Shown: positions 25,938 through 34,198 of the stretch, one piece after another
Layout: every line of letters starts with the position of its first letter
Position numbering within the stretch: the first letter of the stretch is position 1
Origin: Prevotella sp.
GTDB lineage: Bacteria; Bacteroidota; Bacteroidia; Bacteroidales; Bacteroidaceae
Direction of reading: 5' to 3'
Assembly: GCA_017960525.1 (NCBI GenBank)
Contig: JAGCZA010000001.1
Coordinates: 1-63,208 of the forward strand
DNA: 63,208 nucleotides
Program-made: the position numbers and the translations under genes
The notes under the pieces: generated by a model
The model's database searches: none
The model's input: only the letters and a program-made list of their open reading frames with translations
Told to the model about the DNA's origin: nothing

Positions 25938-26939
25938 ATGAGTAAATTAGTAGTATCCCTTTCCCCCCACGCCCACGGCAGCGACTCTGTGGAGCGCAAC
26001 ATGTACGGCGTCATCATCGCCCTCCTGCCCGCGCTGCTGGTGTCGTTCTTCTACTTCGGCATCGGCTCCGCCATCGTGTGCCTGTCGAGCGTGGTTGCCT
26101 GCGTCTTCTTCGAGTGGGCCATCAACAAGTTCATCCTGCGCAACGAGCGCAACACCATCCTCGACGGGTCGGCAGCCCTCACGGGTTTGCTGCTCGGTAT
26201 GAACCTCCCGTCGAATCTCCCCATCTGGATTATCATCATCGGTGCCCTCTTCGCCATCGGCGTGGGCAAGATGACATTTGGCGGACTGGGGCAGAACATC
26301 TTCAACCCCGCACTGGTGGGCCGCTGCGCCCTGCTCGTGGCCTTCCCCGCGCAGATGACCAGTTGGCCGCAGCCCGGACAGTGGCTCAACTACACCGACG
26401 CCGTCACAGGCGCAACCCCGCTGGCCGTGATGAAGGAGGCCATCAAGACGGGCGACGCACAAGTGCTGAATCAGTTGCCCGATGCTTTCAGCCTGCTGCT
26501 TGGCGACTATGCCATTGGCGGCGGTGCCGGCACCATCGGCGAAATCTGCGGTCTGGCCCTGCTCGCCGGCCTCGGCTTTATGCTCTGGCGCAAAATCATC
26601 ACGTGGCACATCCCCGTGAGCATCATCGTCACGGTCTTCGTCTTCAGCGCCATTATGCACCTCGCCAACCCGATTTATGCCGACCCGACAACGGTCATCC
26701 TCTCTGGCGGACTGCTGCTGGGCGCCATCTTTATGGCCACCGACTACGTTACCTCGCCGATGACACCGAAGGGACAACTCATCTACGGCGTGTGCATCGG
26801 TCTGCTGACCATCATCATCCGCAACTGGGGCGCCTATCCTGAGGGTATGTCATTCGCCATCCTCATTATGAACGCCTTTACGCCGCTGATTAACAACTAT
26901 GTGAAGCCCACGCGCTTCGGAGAGGAGGTACAGAAATGA
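25938..26939 (+). CDS. rnfD: Rnf complex subunit D (membrane, FMN-bearing)
   Basis: A 333-residue polytopic membrane protein with about eight to ten helices. SPHAHGSDSVERNMYGVI is the typical N-terminus. TDAVTGATPLAVMK contains the GAT-type motif on which FMN is covalently bound through Thr. DGSAALTGLLLGMNLPSNLP and VGRCALLVAFPAQMTSW are also family blocks. Together with RnfA and RnfE it forms the ion-translocating membrane core. Its stop overlaps the rnfG start by four bases (ATGA), and this is the only junction among these operon genes without an inserted repeat. Confidence 0.95.
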   Translation: MSKLVVSLSPHAHGSDSVERNMYGVIIALLPALLVSFFYFGIGSAIVCLSSVVACVFFEWAINKFILRNERNTILDGSAALTGLLLGMNLPSNLPIWIIIIGALFAIGVGKMTFGGLGQNIFNPALVGRCALLVAFPAQMTSWPQPGQWLNYTDAVTGATPLAVMKEAIKTGDAQVLNQLPDAFSLLLGDYAIGGGAGTIGEICGLALLAGLGFMLWRKIITWHIPVSIIVTVFVFSAIMHLANPIYADPTTVILSGGLLLGAIFMATDYVTSPMTPKGQLIYGVCIGLLTIIIRNWGAYPEGMSFAILIMNAFTPLINNYVKPTRFGEEVQK

Positions 26940-27556
26940 AAAAACTCGAATCATCTTTATTGAATATGGTGCTGGTGCTCACTGGCGTGGCCCTCGTTAT
27001 GGGTGCCGTGCTGGCCTGGGTAAACAGTGTGACTGCCGCCCCCATCGCCCAGCAGAAGGAGAAAGCGCTGGCCGACGGCATCAAGGCTGTTATGGTATGC
27101 GACGACATCGTCGTTGCAAAGCCCGACACCGTCCGACAAAACGACGCAAAGGGCAAGGAACTCACCTATATCATATATAATGTACGCGACGCGCAAAACC
27201 AAGACCTCGGCGCAGCCGTAGAAAGCACCACTATGGGCTTCGGCGGCAACCTGAAGGTGCTGGTGGGCTTCAACCCCAACGGCGACGTACTGGGCTACAC
27301 GCTTCTGGAGCACGCCGAAACGCCGGGCCTCGGCGCCAAGGCTGACCAATGGTTCCAAGAGGGCCAAAAGGGCAACATCATCGGGCGGAACCCCGCCGAG
27401 CCTCTCACCGTCTCGAAAGACGGCGGACAGGTGGATGCCATCACCGCCTCGACCATCACCAGCCGCGCCTTCCTCCTCGCCGTGAACAACGCCTATAAGG
27501 CCTATAAGGCCACGCCCGTAGACGCCCAGAGCGGTGCAAGCAAACTAACAAAATAA
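26936..27556 (+). CDS. rnfG: Rnf complex subunit G (FMN-binding)
   Basis: A 206-residue protein with one N-terminal membrane helix (about 9-30) and an extracytoplasmic FMN-binding domain. ETPGLGAKADQWFQEGQKG and DAITASTITSRAF are the family motifs. The flavinylation site reads T-A-S-T in place of the textbook [S/T]-G-A-T, with the acceptor Thr retained. It relays electrons at the outer face of the membrane complex. It overlaps rnfD by four bases and is followed by an ATAACG-type repeat before rnfE. Confidence 0.93.
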   Translation: MKKLESSLLNMVLVLTGVALVMGAVLAWVNSVTAAPIAQQKEKALADGIKAVMVCDDIVVAKPDTVRQNDAKGKELTYIIYNVRDAQNQDLGAAVESTTMGFGGNLKVLVGFNPNGDVLGYTLLEHAETPGLGAKADQWFQEGQKGNIIGRNPAEPLTVSKDGGQVDAITASTITSRAFLLAVNNAYKAYKATPVDAQSGASKLTK

Positions 27557-27618
27557 CGTGATAACGATATCCCGTTATAATGAAATAACGTGATAACGTA
27601 ATAACGAAATAACGAAAA
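27551..27618 (+). repeat. TAACG tandem repeat between rnfG and rnfE
   Basis: Tandem units with about an 8-bp period (TAACGTGA, TAACGTAA, TAACGAAA) and a small palindrome, ATAACG-ATATCC-CGTTAT (27561-27578). It fills the rnfG-rnfE gap up to the ATG. A related repeat lies on the other side of rnfE at 28206. Confidence 0.8.
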
Positions 27619-27619
27619 A

Positions 27620-28207
27620 ATGAACTACATCAATATCATCAAGAACGGCATCATCAAGGACAACCCGACGTTTGTCCTGATGCTCGGTATGTGCCCAACG
27701 CTGGCCACCACCACGTCGGCACTGAACGGCCTGTCGATGGGATTGGCCACGATGGCGGTGCTCATCTGTACCAATGTCGTCATCTCGTGTATGAAAAGCA
27801 TCACGCCCGATAAGGTGCGCATACCCGTGTTCATCGTTGTCATTGCCGCCTTCGTCACCATTCTCCAGTTGGTCATCAAGGCCTTTCTGCCTGACGTCGA
27901 CAAGTCGCTGGGCTTGTTCATCCCCCTTATCGTGGTGAACTGCATCATCCTGGGCCGCGCAGAGGCTTTCGCAGCCAAGCAGAGTCCCGTGGCCAGCCTC
28001 TTCGACGGCATCGGCATCGGACTGGGCTTCACACTCGCACTCACCCTCCTCGGCATCGTCCGCGAAGTGCTGGGTGCCGGCAGCGTCTTCGGCTTCACCC
28101 TGCTGCCCGAGACCTACAACATTCTGCTCTTCATCCTGCCCCCGGGTGCCTTCATCACTTTAGGCTTCCTCATCGCCATCGTAAACCGGCTTCGCGGCGA
28201 GTCATAA
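27620..28207 (+). CDS. rnfE: Rnf complex subunit E (membrane)
   Basis: A 195-residue polytopic protein with about six helices. NYINIIKNGIIKDNPTFVLMLGMCPTLA is the typical N-terminus with the conserved membrane Cys of the RnfA/RnfE pair, and GRAEAFAAKQSPVASLFDGIG is the conserved cytoplasmic loop. RnfA and RnfE are inverted-topology homologues that bind an Fe-S cluster in the membrane. It is bracketed by TAACG-type repeats. Confidence 0.95.
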   Translation: MNYINIIKNGIIKDNPTFVLMLGMCPTLATTTSALNGLSMGLATMAVLICTNVVISCMKSITPDKVRIPVFIVVIAAFVTILQLVIKAFLPDVDKSLGLFIPLIVVNCIILGRAEAFAAKQSPVASLFDGIGIGLGFTLALTLLGIVREVLGAGSVFGFTLLPETYNILLFILPPGAFITLGFLIAIVNRLRGES

Positions 28208-28238
28208 TACCGTCATCACGTTATAACGTCATAACGAA
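28206..28238 (+). repeat. TAACG-type repeat between rnfE and rnfA
   Basis: It contains the palindrome CGTTATAACG (28218-28227) and CATAACG units like those upstream of rnfE. It fills the 37-base gap before the rnfA ATG at 28245. Confidence 0.7.
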
Positions 28239-28244
28239 AAAAAT

Positions 28245-28847
28245 ATGGAATACATTCTGATTTTCATTTCCGCCATCTTCGTCAACAATATCGTGCTGGC
28301 GCAGTTCCTGGGTATCTGCCCGTTCCTCGGCGTGTCGAAGAAGATTGACACGTCGCTGGGTATGTCGGCCGCCGTGGCCTTTGTCATGGTGCTGGCCACG
28401 CTCGTTACCTGGCTCATCCAGATGTATGTGCTCAACCCCTTCGGGCTGGAGTATCTGCAGACCATTGCCTTCATCCTCGTCATCGCCTCACTGGTGCAGA
28501 TGGTCGAGATTATCCTGAAGAAGGTCTCTCCCCCACTCTACCAGGCACTGGGCATCTTCCTGCCGCTCATCACGACGAACTGCGCCGTCCTCGGCGTGGC
28601 CATCCTCGTCATACAAAAGGACTACAACCTGGCGCAGAGCATTGTCTACGCCCTCTCTACGGCCATCGGCTTCGGCCTGGCCCTGACGGTTTTTGCCGGT
28701 ATGCGGGAGCAGTTGGAACTGTCAAACATCCCCAAGGGCATGCGCGGCATGGCCATCGTGCTTGTCTCTGCCGGACTCCTCTCGCTTGCCTTTATGGGCT
28801 TCTCTGGCGTGGACGGCGGTCTCCGCACCCTCTTCGGACTGGACTAA
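28245..28847 (+). CDS. rnfA: Rnf complex subunit A (membrane)
   Basis: A 200-residue polytopic protein. EYILIFISAIFVNNIVLAQF and GICPFLGVSKKIDTSLGMSAA are diagnostic, with the conserved Cys in GICPF, and ITTNCAVLGVAIL carries the second conserved Cys. It pairs with RnfE to form the membrane Fe-S and ion path. It is the last rnf gene; an aspartyl protease follows three bases later. Confidence 0.95.
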   Translation: MEYILIFISAIFVNNIVLAQFLGICPFLGVSKKIDTSLGMSAAVAFVMVLATLVTWLIQMYVLNPFGLEYLQTIAFILVIASLVQMVEIILKKVSPPLYQALGIFLPLITTNCAVLGVAILVIQKDYNLAQSIVYALSTAIGFGLALTVFAGMREQLELSNIPKGMRGMAIVLVSAGLLSLAFMGFSGVDGGLRTLFGLD

Positions 28848-28850
28848 CCG

Positions 28851-30056
28851 ATGTTGAGCCTTCAAGTCATCAGGCTTTGGCGAACTATTGCCGTCGGGCT
28901 GTTTGCCACCGTCGCAACGACGATGGCAAGCAGCCCGACGAATCGTTACAGCCTGGACTTCTCGCTTTCAAAGCACAACTTTGCCGACACCATCGCCATT
29001 GAGTGGGAGATGGGACAGGTCTATGTACCCGTGGAAATGGGCGGACAGCAGATGCGGTTCCTGCTCGACACGGGAGCAGGCCAGTCCGTGGTCTTCGACG
29101 ATGTGCCCATCGAGGGCTTGAAAAGGGCTGGCCACATCATCTCCTACGACGCCAACAACCGACGCGACACGGTGTCCACCGTCGTCCTGCCGCCTCTGCG
29201 CCTGGGTTCGCTCACGTTGACGGGCTGCCACGCCCTGTTGCAACGACGCATGGTGAAGCGGGAGCGGTTAGACGGCATCCTGGGCTTCGACCTTGTGAAC
29301 AGAGGCCTGAACATAAAGATAGACGTGGCCGCCAACAGGCTGATTGTCTCCGACCGCAAGAATTTCTTTGATGGTGAAAAGGGCTGTAAAATGCGCTACA
29401 AACTGAACTACCACGTGCCATACATTAAAGTCTGCCCCTTTGGGAAATACAAAGAGTCGGCACTCTTCGACACGGGCAGCCGCCGACTCTATGCCATCAA
29501 TAACCAAAGTTTCAACAAAGGAGCCAAAAAAGAAGGCTATCTGGCTGAACGACAGGTGGAAGGACGCGCCTATGGGCGCCACTCCATAGGTCATGGCGGC
29601 GTGGAACCACGTGGCGAAGTGGTGTTTTTGGGTTTGGAAAGGCTCCGGCTGGGTACCTTCTCTTTCGACAGCGTGCACACCATCACCACGCAAGGCGGCT
29701 CTCACATCGGGGCAGCCCTATTGCGCTATGGCGCGGTGGTGTTCAATCCCCGCCGGCTCCAACTATGCTTCCAGCCTTACGATGACGAACAACACGTGAT
29801 GGTGGGCAACCGCCAGACGGATATCGCCATCATTCCCGAAAGGGGGATGCCCGTCGTCGGACTGGTGTGGGAGCAGGGAACGCCATACGAACTGGGATTC
29901 CGCGAAGGTGACGTCATCGTCAGAATTGACGACAAGGAAGTACGCAACTTCAACCAGTTTGTACGCTGGGGATTCGAGACCGGGCGCGAATATCGCTTCA
30001 CCGTGCGCGACCGCAGGGGCTTCCAACGGGAAGTGAATTGGGTGAGAAGACCCTGA
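28851..30056 (+). CDS. Retropepsin-like aspartyl protease with PDZ domain
   Basis: A 401-residue protein, probably exported (a hydrophobic N-terminus, LWRTIAVGLFATVATTMA). Two aspartyl-protease half-sites are visible: FLLDTGAGQSVVF (near 70) and ALFDTGSRRLYAI (near 205). This is an A2-type duplicated layout. The C-terminus is a PDZ domain (GTPYELGFREGDVIVRIDD, about 340-400). Such proteins are common in Bacteroidales; their substrates are unknown. It begins three bases after rnfA, so it is likely the last gene of that operon, though no link to Rnf function is known. Confidence 0.88.
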   Translation: MLSLQVIRLWRTIAVGLFATVATTMASSPTNRYSLDFSLSKHNFADTIAIEWEMGQVYVPVEMGGQQMRFLLDTGAGQSVVFDDVPIEGLKRAGHIISYDANNRRDTVSTVVLPPLRLGSLTLTGCHALLQRRMVKRERLDGILGFDLVNRGLNIKIDVAANRLIVSDRKNFFDGEKGCKMRYKLNYHVPYIKVCPFGKYKESALFDTGSRRLYAINNQSFNKGAKKEGYLAERQVEGRAYGRHSIGHGGVEPRGEVVFLGLERLRLGTFSFDSVHTITTQGGSHIGAALLRYGAVVFNPRRLQLCFQPYDDEQHVMVGNRQTDIAIIPERGMPVVGLVWEQGTPYELGFREGDVIVRIDDKEVRNFNQFVRWGFETGREYRFTVRDRRGFQREVNWVRRP

Positions 30057-30123
30057 AACAGGCCCGTACTTTCAAAGAAGTTGGACAAAAAAGCGGAAAG
30101 AATGACTTTTTCCGTCTTTTTAC

Positions 30124-30154
30124 TTGCATATAATGAAAATAATGGTTATCTTTG
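30124..30154 (+). promoter_or_regulatory. Promoter for galE
   Basis: CTTG (TTG at 30124-30126) and TATCTTTG (30147-30154), 20 bp apart, 40 bases before the ATG. Confidence 0.7.
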
Positions 30155-30194
30155 CACCGATTAAAGCAGAAAACTAAAAACGACTATAAGAATC

Positions 30195-31235
30195 ATGAAA
30201 CAAACCATCCTTGTTACTGGTGGCACCGGATTCATCGGCAGCCACACCACCGTAGAACTGCAAGAGGCAGGCTACGAAGTAGTCATTATCGACAATCTCT
30301 CGAACTCTAATGCCAACGTCGTGGATGGCATCGAGAAGATTACAGGCGTGCGTCCGGCCTTTGAAAAGGTGGATTGTTGCGACATGGAGGCCCTGGAGGG
30401 TGTGTTCAAGAAATACCCGAAGATTGAGGGCATCATCCACTTCGCCGCCTCAAAGGCTGTCGGCGAAAGCGTGGAGAAACCGCTGCTCTACTACCGCAAC
30501 AACCTCACCTCGCTCATCAACCTGCTGGAGCTGATGCCCAAATACGATGTGAAAGGCATTATCTTCTCTTCAAGCTGTACTGTCTACGGCCAGCCCACGC
30601 AAGAGAATCTGCCCGTAACGGAAAATGCACCGATACAGAAGGCCATGAGCCCCTACGGCAACACCAAGCAGATTAACGAGGAGATTATCCAGGACTACAT
30701 CCATAGCGGCGCACCCATCAAGAGCATCATCCTGCGCTACTTCCACCCCATCGGCGCCCACCCCACTGCCCTCATCGGCGAACTGCCCAACGGCGTTCCT
30801 ATGAACCTTATCCCCTTTGTCACACAGACGGCAATGGGCATTCGCAAACAGCTGAAGATTTTCGGTCACGACTATAACACGCCCGACCATACTTGCATCC
30901 GCGACTACATCTACGTGGTAGACTTGGCCAAGGCTCACGTGAAGGCTATGGAGCGCGTACTCGACCAGCCTGACACCGATGCCGTCGAGGTGTTCAACAT
31001 CGGTACTGGCCGCGGACTCTCCACTCTCGAGGTCGTCGAAGGCTTTGAGAAGGCTACTGGTGTTAAGGTGAACTGGGAATATGCACCCCGCCGCGAGGGC
31101 GACATCGAACAGGTGTGGGGCAATGTGGATAAAGCCAACAAGGTGCTGGGCTGGAAGGCCGACACGCCTACTGAAGAGGTGCTGAAGAGCGCCTGGAAGT
31201 GGCAGGAGAAACTCCGCGCTGACGGCGTACAGTAA
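30195..31235 (+). CDS. galE: UDP-glucose 4-epimerase
   Basis: A 346-residue short-chain dehydrogenase/reductase of usual GalE length. The NAD-binding loop GGTGFIGSH is at residues 9-17, the catalytic Ser/Thr region SSSCTVYG at 125-132, and the Y-x3-K pair at Y154 and K158. It interconverts UDP-glucose and UDP-galactose in the cytoplasm, serving galactose use and glycan precursor supply. It is transcribed alone from a well-formed promoter and followed by a hairpin. Confidence 0.95.
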   Translation: MKQTILVTGGTGFIGSHTTVELQEAGYEVVIIDNLSNSNANVVDGIEKITGVRPAFEKVDCCDMEALEGVFKKYPKIEGIIHFAASKAVGESVEKPLLYYRNNLTSLINLLELMPKYDVKGIIFSSSCTVYGQPTQENLPVTENAPIQKAMSPYGNTKQINEEIIQDYIHSGAPIKSIILRYFHPIGAHPTALIGELPNGVPMNLIPFVTQTAMGIRKQLKIFGHDYNTPDHTCIRDYIYVVDLAKAHVKAMERVLDQPDTDAVEVFNIGTGRGLSTLEVVEGFEKATGVKVNWEYAPRREGDIEQVWGNVDKANKVLGWKADTPTEEVLKSAWKWQEKLRADGVQ

Positions 31236-31283
31236 TAAATGAAAAAACAGTCAAATAATTGACTGAATTTGTGTTTGTGTTGT

Positions 31284-31312
31284 GATGGGTTCCGATGTGA
31301 CATCGGGACCCA
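31284..31312. terminator. Hairpin between convergent galE and lipoprotein gene
   Basis: ATGGGTTCCGATGT pairs with ACATCGGGACCCAT around a very short loop. A second small palindrome (CAGTCAA...TTGACTG) lies at 31248-31265. It probably terminates transcription from both sides, though the U-tract is short. Confidence 0.6.
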
Positions 31313-31316
31313 TTTA

Positions 31317-31982
31317 TCAGCGTTCCACCTCAAATGCGCGTTCTATCAGGCCGTCATAGGTGTTGATAACAAGATAAATGGTGTCGGCCAAAAGGTTCTT
31401 GATGGAAATGCTAAAGAAGGCTCGCTGGGTATAGTATTGAGGAACTTTCCCTTGGTCGTGGTAAAGCAACAGGCGCACGGCATGCGTACTGTCGGGATAT
31501 GCCATCAACGAGTCAATGTGGCATCCTAATGTCTGAATGGCATCCTCATCTGTAGTAGAGCCGGTCTTCACATTAAGCCCCAAATTGAGGAAAACACCGC
31601 TCTTACTAATCCACGCACTCTCGAAGCCCAAAGGATCGGTCTTCATATCGTCGATGAACTTGGGTGTCATCACGCCAACACGTCCCATTCTGTTGATGGT
31701 TGTGCCGCTTCCGTCGCTGGCCTTGGTGTAGTAAAGGGCAGCCCTGTAGACGGAGTCGGGCGTAGACATCCATCCGCCATTCATCGGTGTCTTCAGCCTA
31801 TGCGTCTCCCCACCGTCGGTCACGAAGTGGTCAACCATCCCTTCGCTGTTGGTATAGGCAAGGCACAAATCGGCCTGCATCAGCGAATAGGCACCTTCGC
31901 CCTTGTCGTAAGCGTCCTGCGTACAGGCATTGGCGACAAGAAGGAAAAACAAGGTTGTCAGGACTTGGGGCAGTATTTTCAT
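31317..31982 (-). CDS. Putative NigD-like lipoprotein
   Basis: A 221-residue lipoprotein. The signal peptide ends in a lipobox (LLVANAC, Cys near 20). The N-terminal part (ADLCLAYTNSEGMVDHFVTDGG) and overall two-domain beta-rich layout resemble NigD-like Bacteroidales lipoproteins of unknown function. I am not sure of the family. The last segment (INTYDGLIERAFEVER) is beta-rich. It is the last gene of a minus-strand run starting at the PASTA gene, 19 bases after the acyltransferase. Confidence 0.65.
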   Translation of the reverse strand: MKILPQVLTTLFFLLVANACTQDAYDKGEGAYSLMQADLCLAYTNSEGMVDHFVTDGGETHRLKTPMNGGWMSTPDSVYRAALYYTKASDGSGTTINRMGRVGVMTPKFIDDMKTDPLGFESAWISKSGVFLNLGLNVKTGSTTDEDAIQTLGCHIDSLMAYPDSTHAVRLLLYHDQGKVPQYYTQRAFFSISIKNLLADTIYLVINTYDGLIERAFEVER

Positions 31983-32001
31983 AAGCTTTGGTGATTATGC
32001 T

Positions 32002-33165
32002 TTAGCCGGCGTTGCTCACTTTCATTTTGTTGCGCAATGGATTGGCATACATCGTGAGGATGCACTGGCGCAGGAAAGGCTCGTCTTTTTGCGGCAGACT
32101 TATCTTGGAGATTTGGCCCTGCAAATATTGCTCGAATCGGCTCTTGTCAGCGTCGGTATAGTTTTCCGCCTGCTTGTTGCCGCCATCCAAAAGGTCGGCA
32201 GCGATGTAATTGCAAGGATACAGACGGTAACCCTTGAATATCTCTACGTTCATGCGCTGAGCCAATTCTGCAAAGAACTCATGGCGGGGCAGACTCTCCA
32301 GTTCGGCCAGCCACTGGTTGACAGGCGTGCCGCAATGGTAATGGACTCGCCCCTTGTAGCCCAGAATACCCGTCCGCATATTGTCCAAGTCGTCCTGCTT
32401 GCTCTTCTTGAAGGCTGGATTGTCACGTTTCTGCTGCATCTCCTGCGCCTTCAGATAGTCGCAAGGGTCATATTCATAACTGATGGTGAGGGGCACAATG
32501 TCGAGTTCTTTCAGTTCACCTCCCATAGCCAGCATCTTCAGCACGGCATCGTGGGTGCGGTCGTCACTGTCTTTCGCCCTGCCCTCACGCTGGGCAATCC
32601 AGATGTTCTCCCGTTTCTGTGTGACGGCATAGTGGATGTAGCGGCTCATCAGTTGGCTTGAAGCAAGCATCTCCCTCGGCGAGAGGCCGCGCCTGACGGT
32701 GAAGGCCTTGTTCATTCTCACCAACCGTTTAATCCAAGGATAGATGAGGAGGTTGTCGCCGATACCTATCTCAACCGTAGTCGGATAACCGCTTTCGACC
32801 AGCATCACATCGAGAAAGGCTGAGTCGAGGACGATGTCACGATGGTTGGAGATAAAGGTGTACCGCTGGTTGAGCGTTGAGGGTTCAGCGTTGAGAGACT
32901 TCACCTCTGTATCATCGAAAGTGCAGCCGTCAGTATGCTTCCTGATGATGTACTTCACGACAGGCTTCATGAAACGTATTTGGAAGTCGAGCGGCGTCTT
33001 CACGCCAGTAAAAGCCAGACGCAACAAGCCATTGCGCAGCCACTTGGGCAGCCAAGGCGCAAAGCCTTTCATCACTGCATTGAAATGGCGGTCGTTGAGC
33101 AGGCCCTCAAAGGCCTCCTTCATTTCCTCCGGCTCGTATGGCCTGATGTCGTCAAACTCGTTCAT
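32002..33165 (-). CDS. Lysophospholipid acyltransferase (PlsC-like)
   Basis: A 387-residue enzyme taken from the ATG at 33165 (MNEFDDIRPYEPEEM), 13 bases after ddl; a longer frame begins inside ddl. FISNHRDIVLDSAFLDV contains the NHRD catalytic block of this Bacteroidetes branch (spacing differs slightly from the classic H-x4-D), and AQREGRAKDSDDRTHDAVLKM is the acyl-acceptor/phosphate motif. It likely acylates lysophosphatidate or a related lipid at the membrane. Residues 89-99 (KSLNAEPSTLN) are encoded by a repeat at 32869-32901, just upstream of the catalytic motif, giving an in-frame insert between DTEV and QRYTFISNH. Confidence 0.88.
   Translation of the reverse strand: MNEFDDIRPYEPEEMKEAFEGLLNDRHFNAVMKGFAPWLPKWLRNGLLRLAFTGVKTPLDFQIRFMKPVVKYIIRKHTDGCTFDDTEVKSLNAEPSTLNQRYTFISNHRDIVLDSAFLDVMLVESGYPTTVEIGIGDNLLIYPWIKRLVRMNKAFTVRRGLSPREMLASSQLMSRYIHYAVTQKRENIWIAQREGRAKDSDDRTHDAVLKMLAMGGELKELDIVPLTISYEYDPCDYLKAQEMQQKRDNPAFKKSKQDDLDNMRTGILGYKGRVHYHCGTPVNQWLAELESLPRHEFFAELAQRMNVEIFKGYRLYPCNYIAADLLDGGNKQAENYTDADKSRFEQYLQGQISKISLPQKDEPFLRQCILTMYANPLRNKMKVSNAG
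32869..32901 (-). repeat. In-frame KSLN repeat in acyltransferase gene
   Basis: On the minus strand this reads AAGTCTCTCAAC followed by CTCAAC units at 7-bp intervals, translated KSLNAEPSTLN. It is the same junction and frame as the copies in purL, rnfC and the pectate lyase gene. Confidence 0.85.
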
Positions 33166-33178
33166 GGCTGTGTTGAGA

Positions 33179-34171
33179 CTAGAACTGGTTCTCCACGATG
33201 TCGGTGAGCACATCGCTCATCGAAAGGCCGGCGGCCTTCACTTGCTGCGGTATGAAACTGGTCTGGGTCATGCCCGGCGTCGTATTGATTTCGAGCATAG
33301 TGATGTCTCCCTGCGGCGAGATAATGTAGTCGATGCGGATGATGCCGTTACAGTGCAGGATGTCGTAGATGGCTGAAGTGAGTTGCTGCGCCCGCTCTGC
33401 CTGCTCCTGTGGAATGCGTGCCGGTGTGATTTCCTCCACCTGTCCGTTGTACTTGGCGTCATAGTCGAAGAATTCGTTCTTCGGCAACACCTCGGTGACT
33501 GGGAACACCACCGACTTGTCCTTCGTCTTATAGCAGCCAACGGTAATCTCTTTTCCCTCAAGGAACGACTCAATCATCACCTCGTCGCTTTCCATAATGG
33601 CTTTTCGCATAGCCGGGGCGAGTTGGTCAATGTTCTTCACTTTCGACACGCCGAATGAAGAACCGTCGTTTGCTGGCTTGACAAAGCAAGGCATGCCTAT
33701 GGTATCAACGATTTTCTGCTCGTCGAGTTGCTGCTCCTGCCCTCTTCTTACAAGCAAACTCTCGGCTACGCGCACGCCATATCCACGAAGATATTGGTTG
33801 AGCACGAACTTGTTGAAAGTCATAGCCTCCACCAGCACGCCGCTGGTGCTGTAGGGAATGCCAAGCAACTCGAAATAGCCCTGCAGGATGCCGTTCTCGC
33901 CAGGTGTGCCGTGAATGGTGATGTAGGCATAGTCGAAATGGCGGGTACGCGTACCTTCGCGGAAAGAGAAGTCGTGCATCTTCACCCGCGAAGTGGTGCC
34001 GTCAGGCAAATCGACGCGCCAGTCAGTGCCTTTGAGTTGCACCACATACACGTTATAGCGCTCCTTGTCGAAGAAAGAATAGAGGCCCTGGGCCGAGCGC
34101 AGCGACACGTCGTGCTCGCTGCTGTCGCCACCGCAGACGATGGCTATGGTTCGTTTCTGTTGTTTCATCAT
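33179..34171 (-). CDS. ddl: D-alanine--D-alanine ligase
   Basis: A 330-residue ATP-grasp ligase that joins two D-Ala for peptidoglycan precursors. Visible motifs: AIVCGGDSSEHDVSLRSAQG at the N-terminus, the HGTPGENGILQGYFELLGIPY block, PCFVKPANDGSSFGVSKV (ATP-binding Lys), and RIDYIISPQGDITMLEINTTPG with the metal-binding Glu and Asn. Length and motif order are normal, and no inserted repeat was found in it. It lies between rluD and the acyltransferase in a same-strand run. Confidence 0.95.
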   Translation of the reverse strand: MMKQQKRTIAIVCGGDSSEHDVSLRSAQGLYSFFDKERYNVYVVQLKGTDWRVDLPDGTTSRVKMHDFSFREGTRTRHFDYAYITIHGTPGENGILQGYFELLGIPYSTSGVLVEAMTFNKFVLNQYLRGYGVRVAESLLVRRGQEQQLDEQKIVDTIGMPCFVKPANDGSSFGVSKVKNIDQLAPAMRKAIMESDEVMIESFLEGKEITVGCYKTKDKSVVFPVTEVLPKNEFFDYDAKYNGQVEEITPARIPQEQAERAQQLTSAIYDILHCNGIIRIDYIISPQGDITMLEINTTPGMTQTSFIPQQVKAAGLSMSDVLTDIVENQF

Positions 34172-34198
34172 ATCTGGTTCTTTTTGTATAATTGCTTT

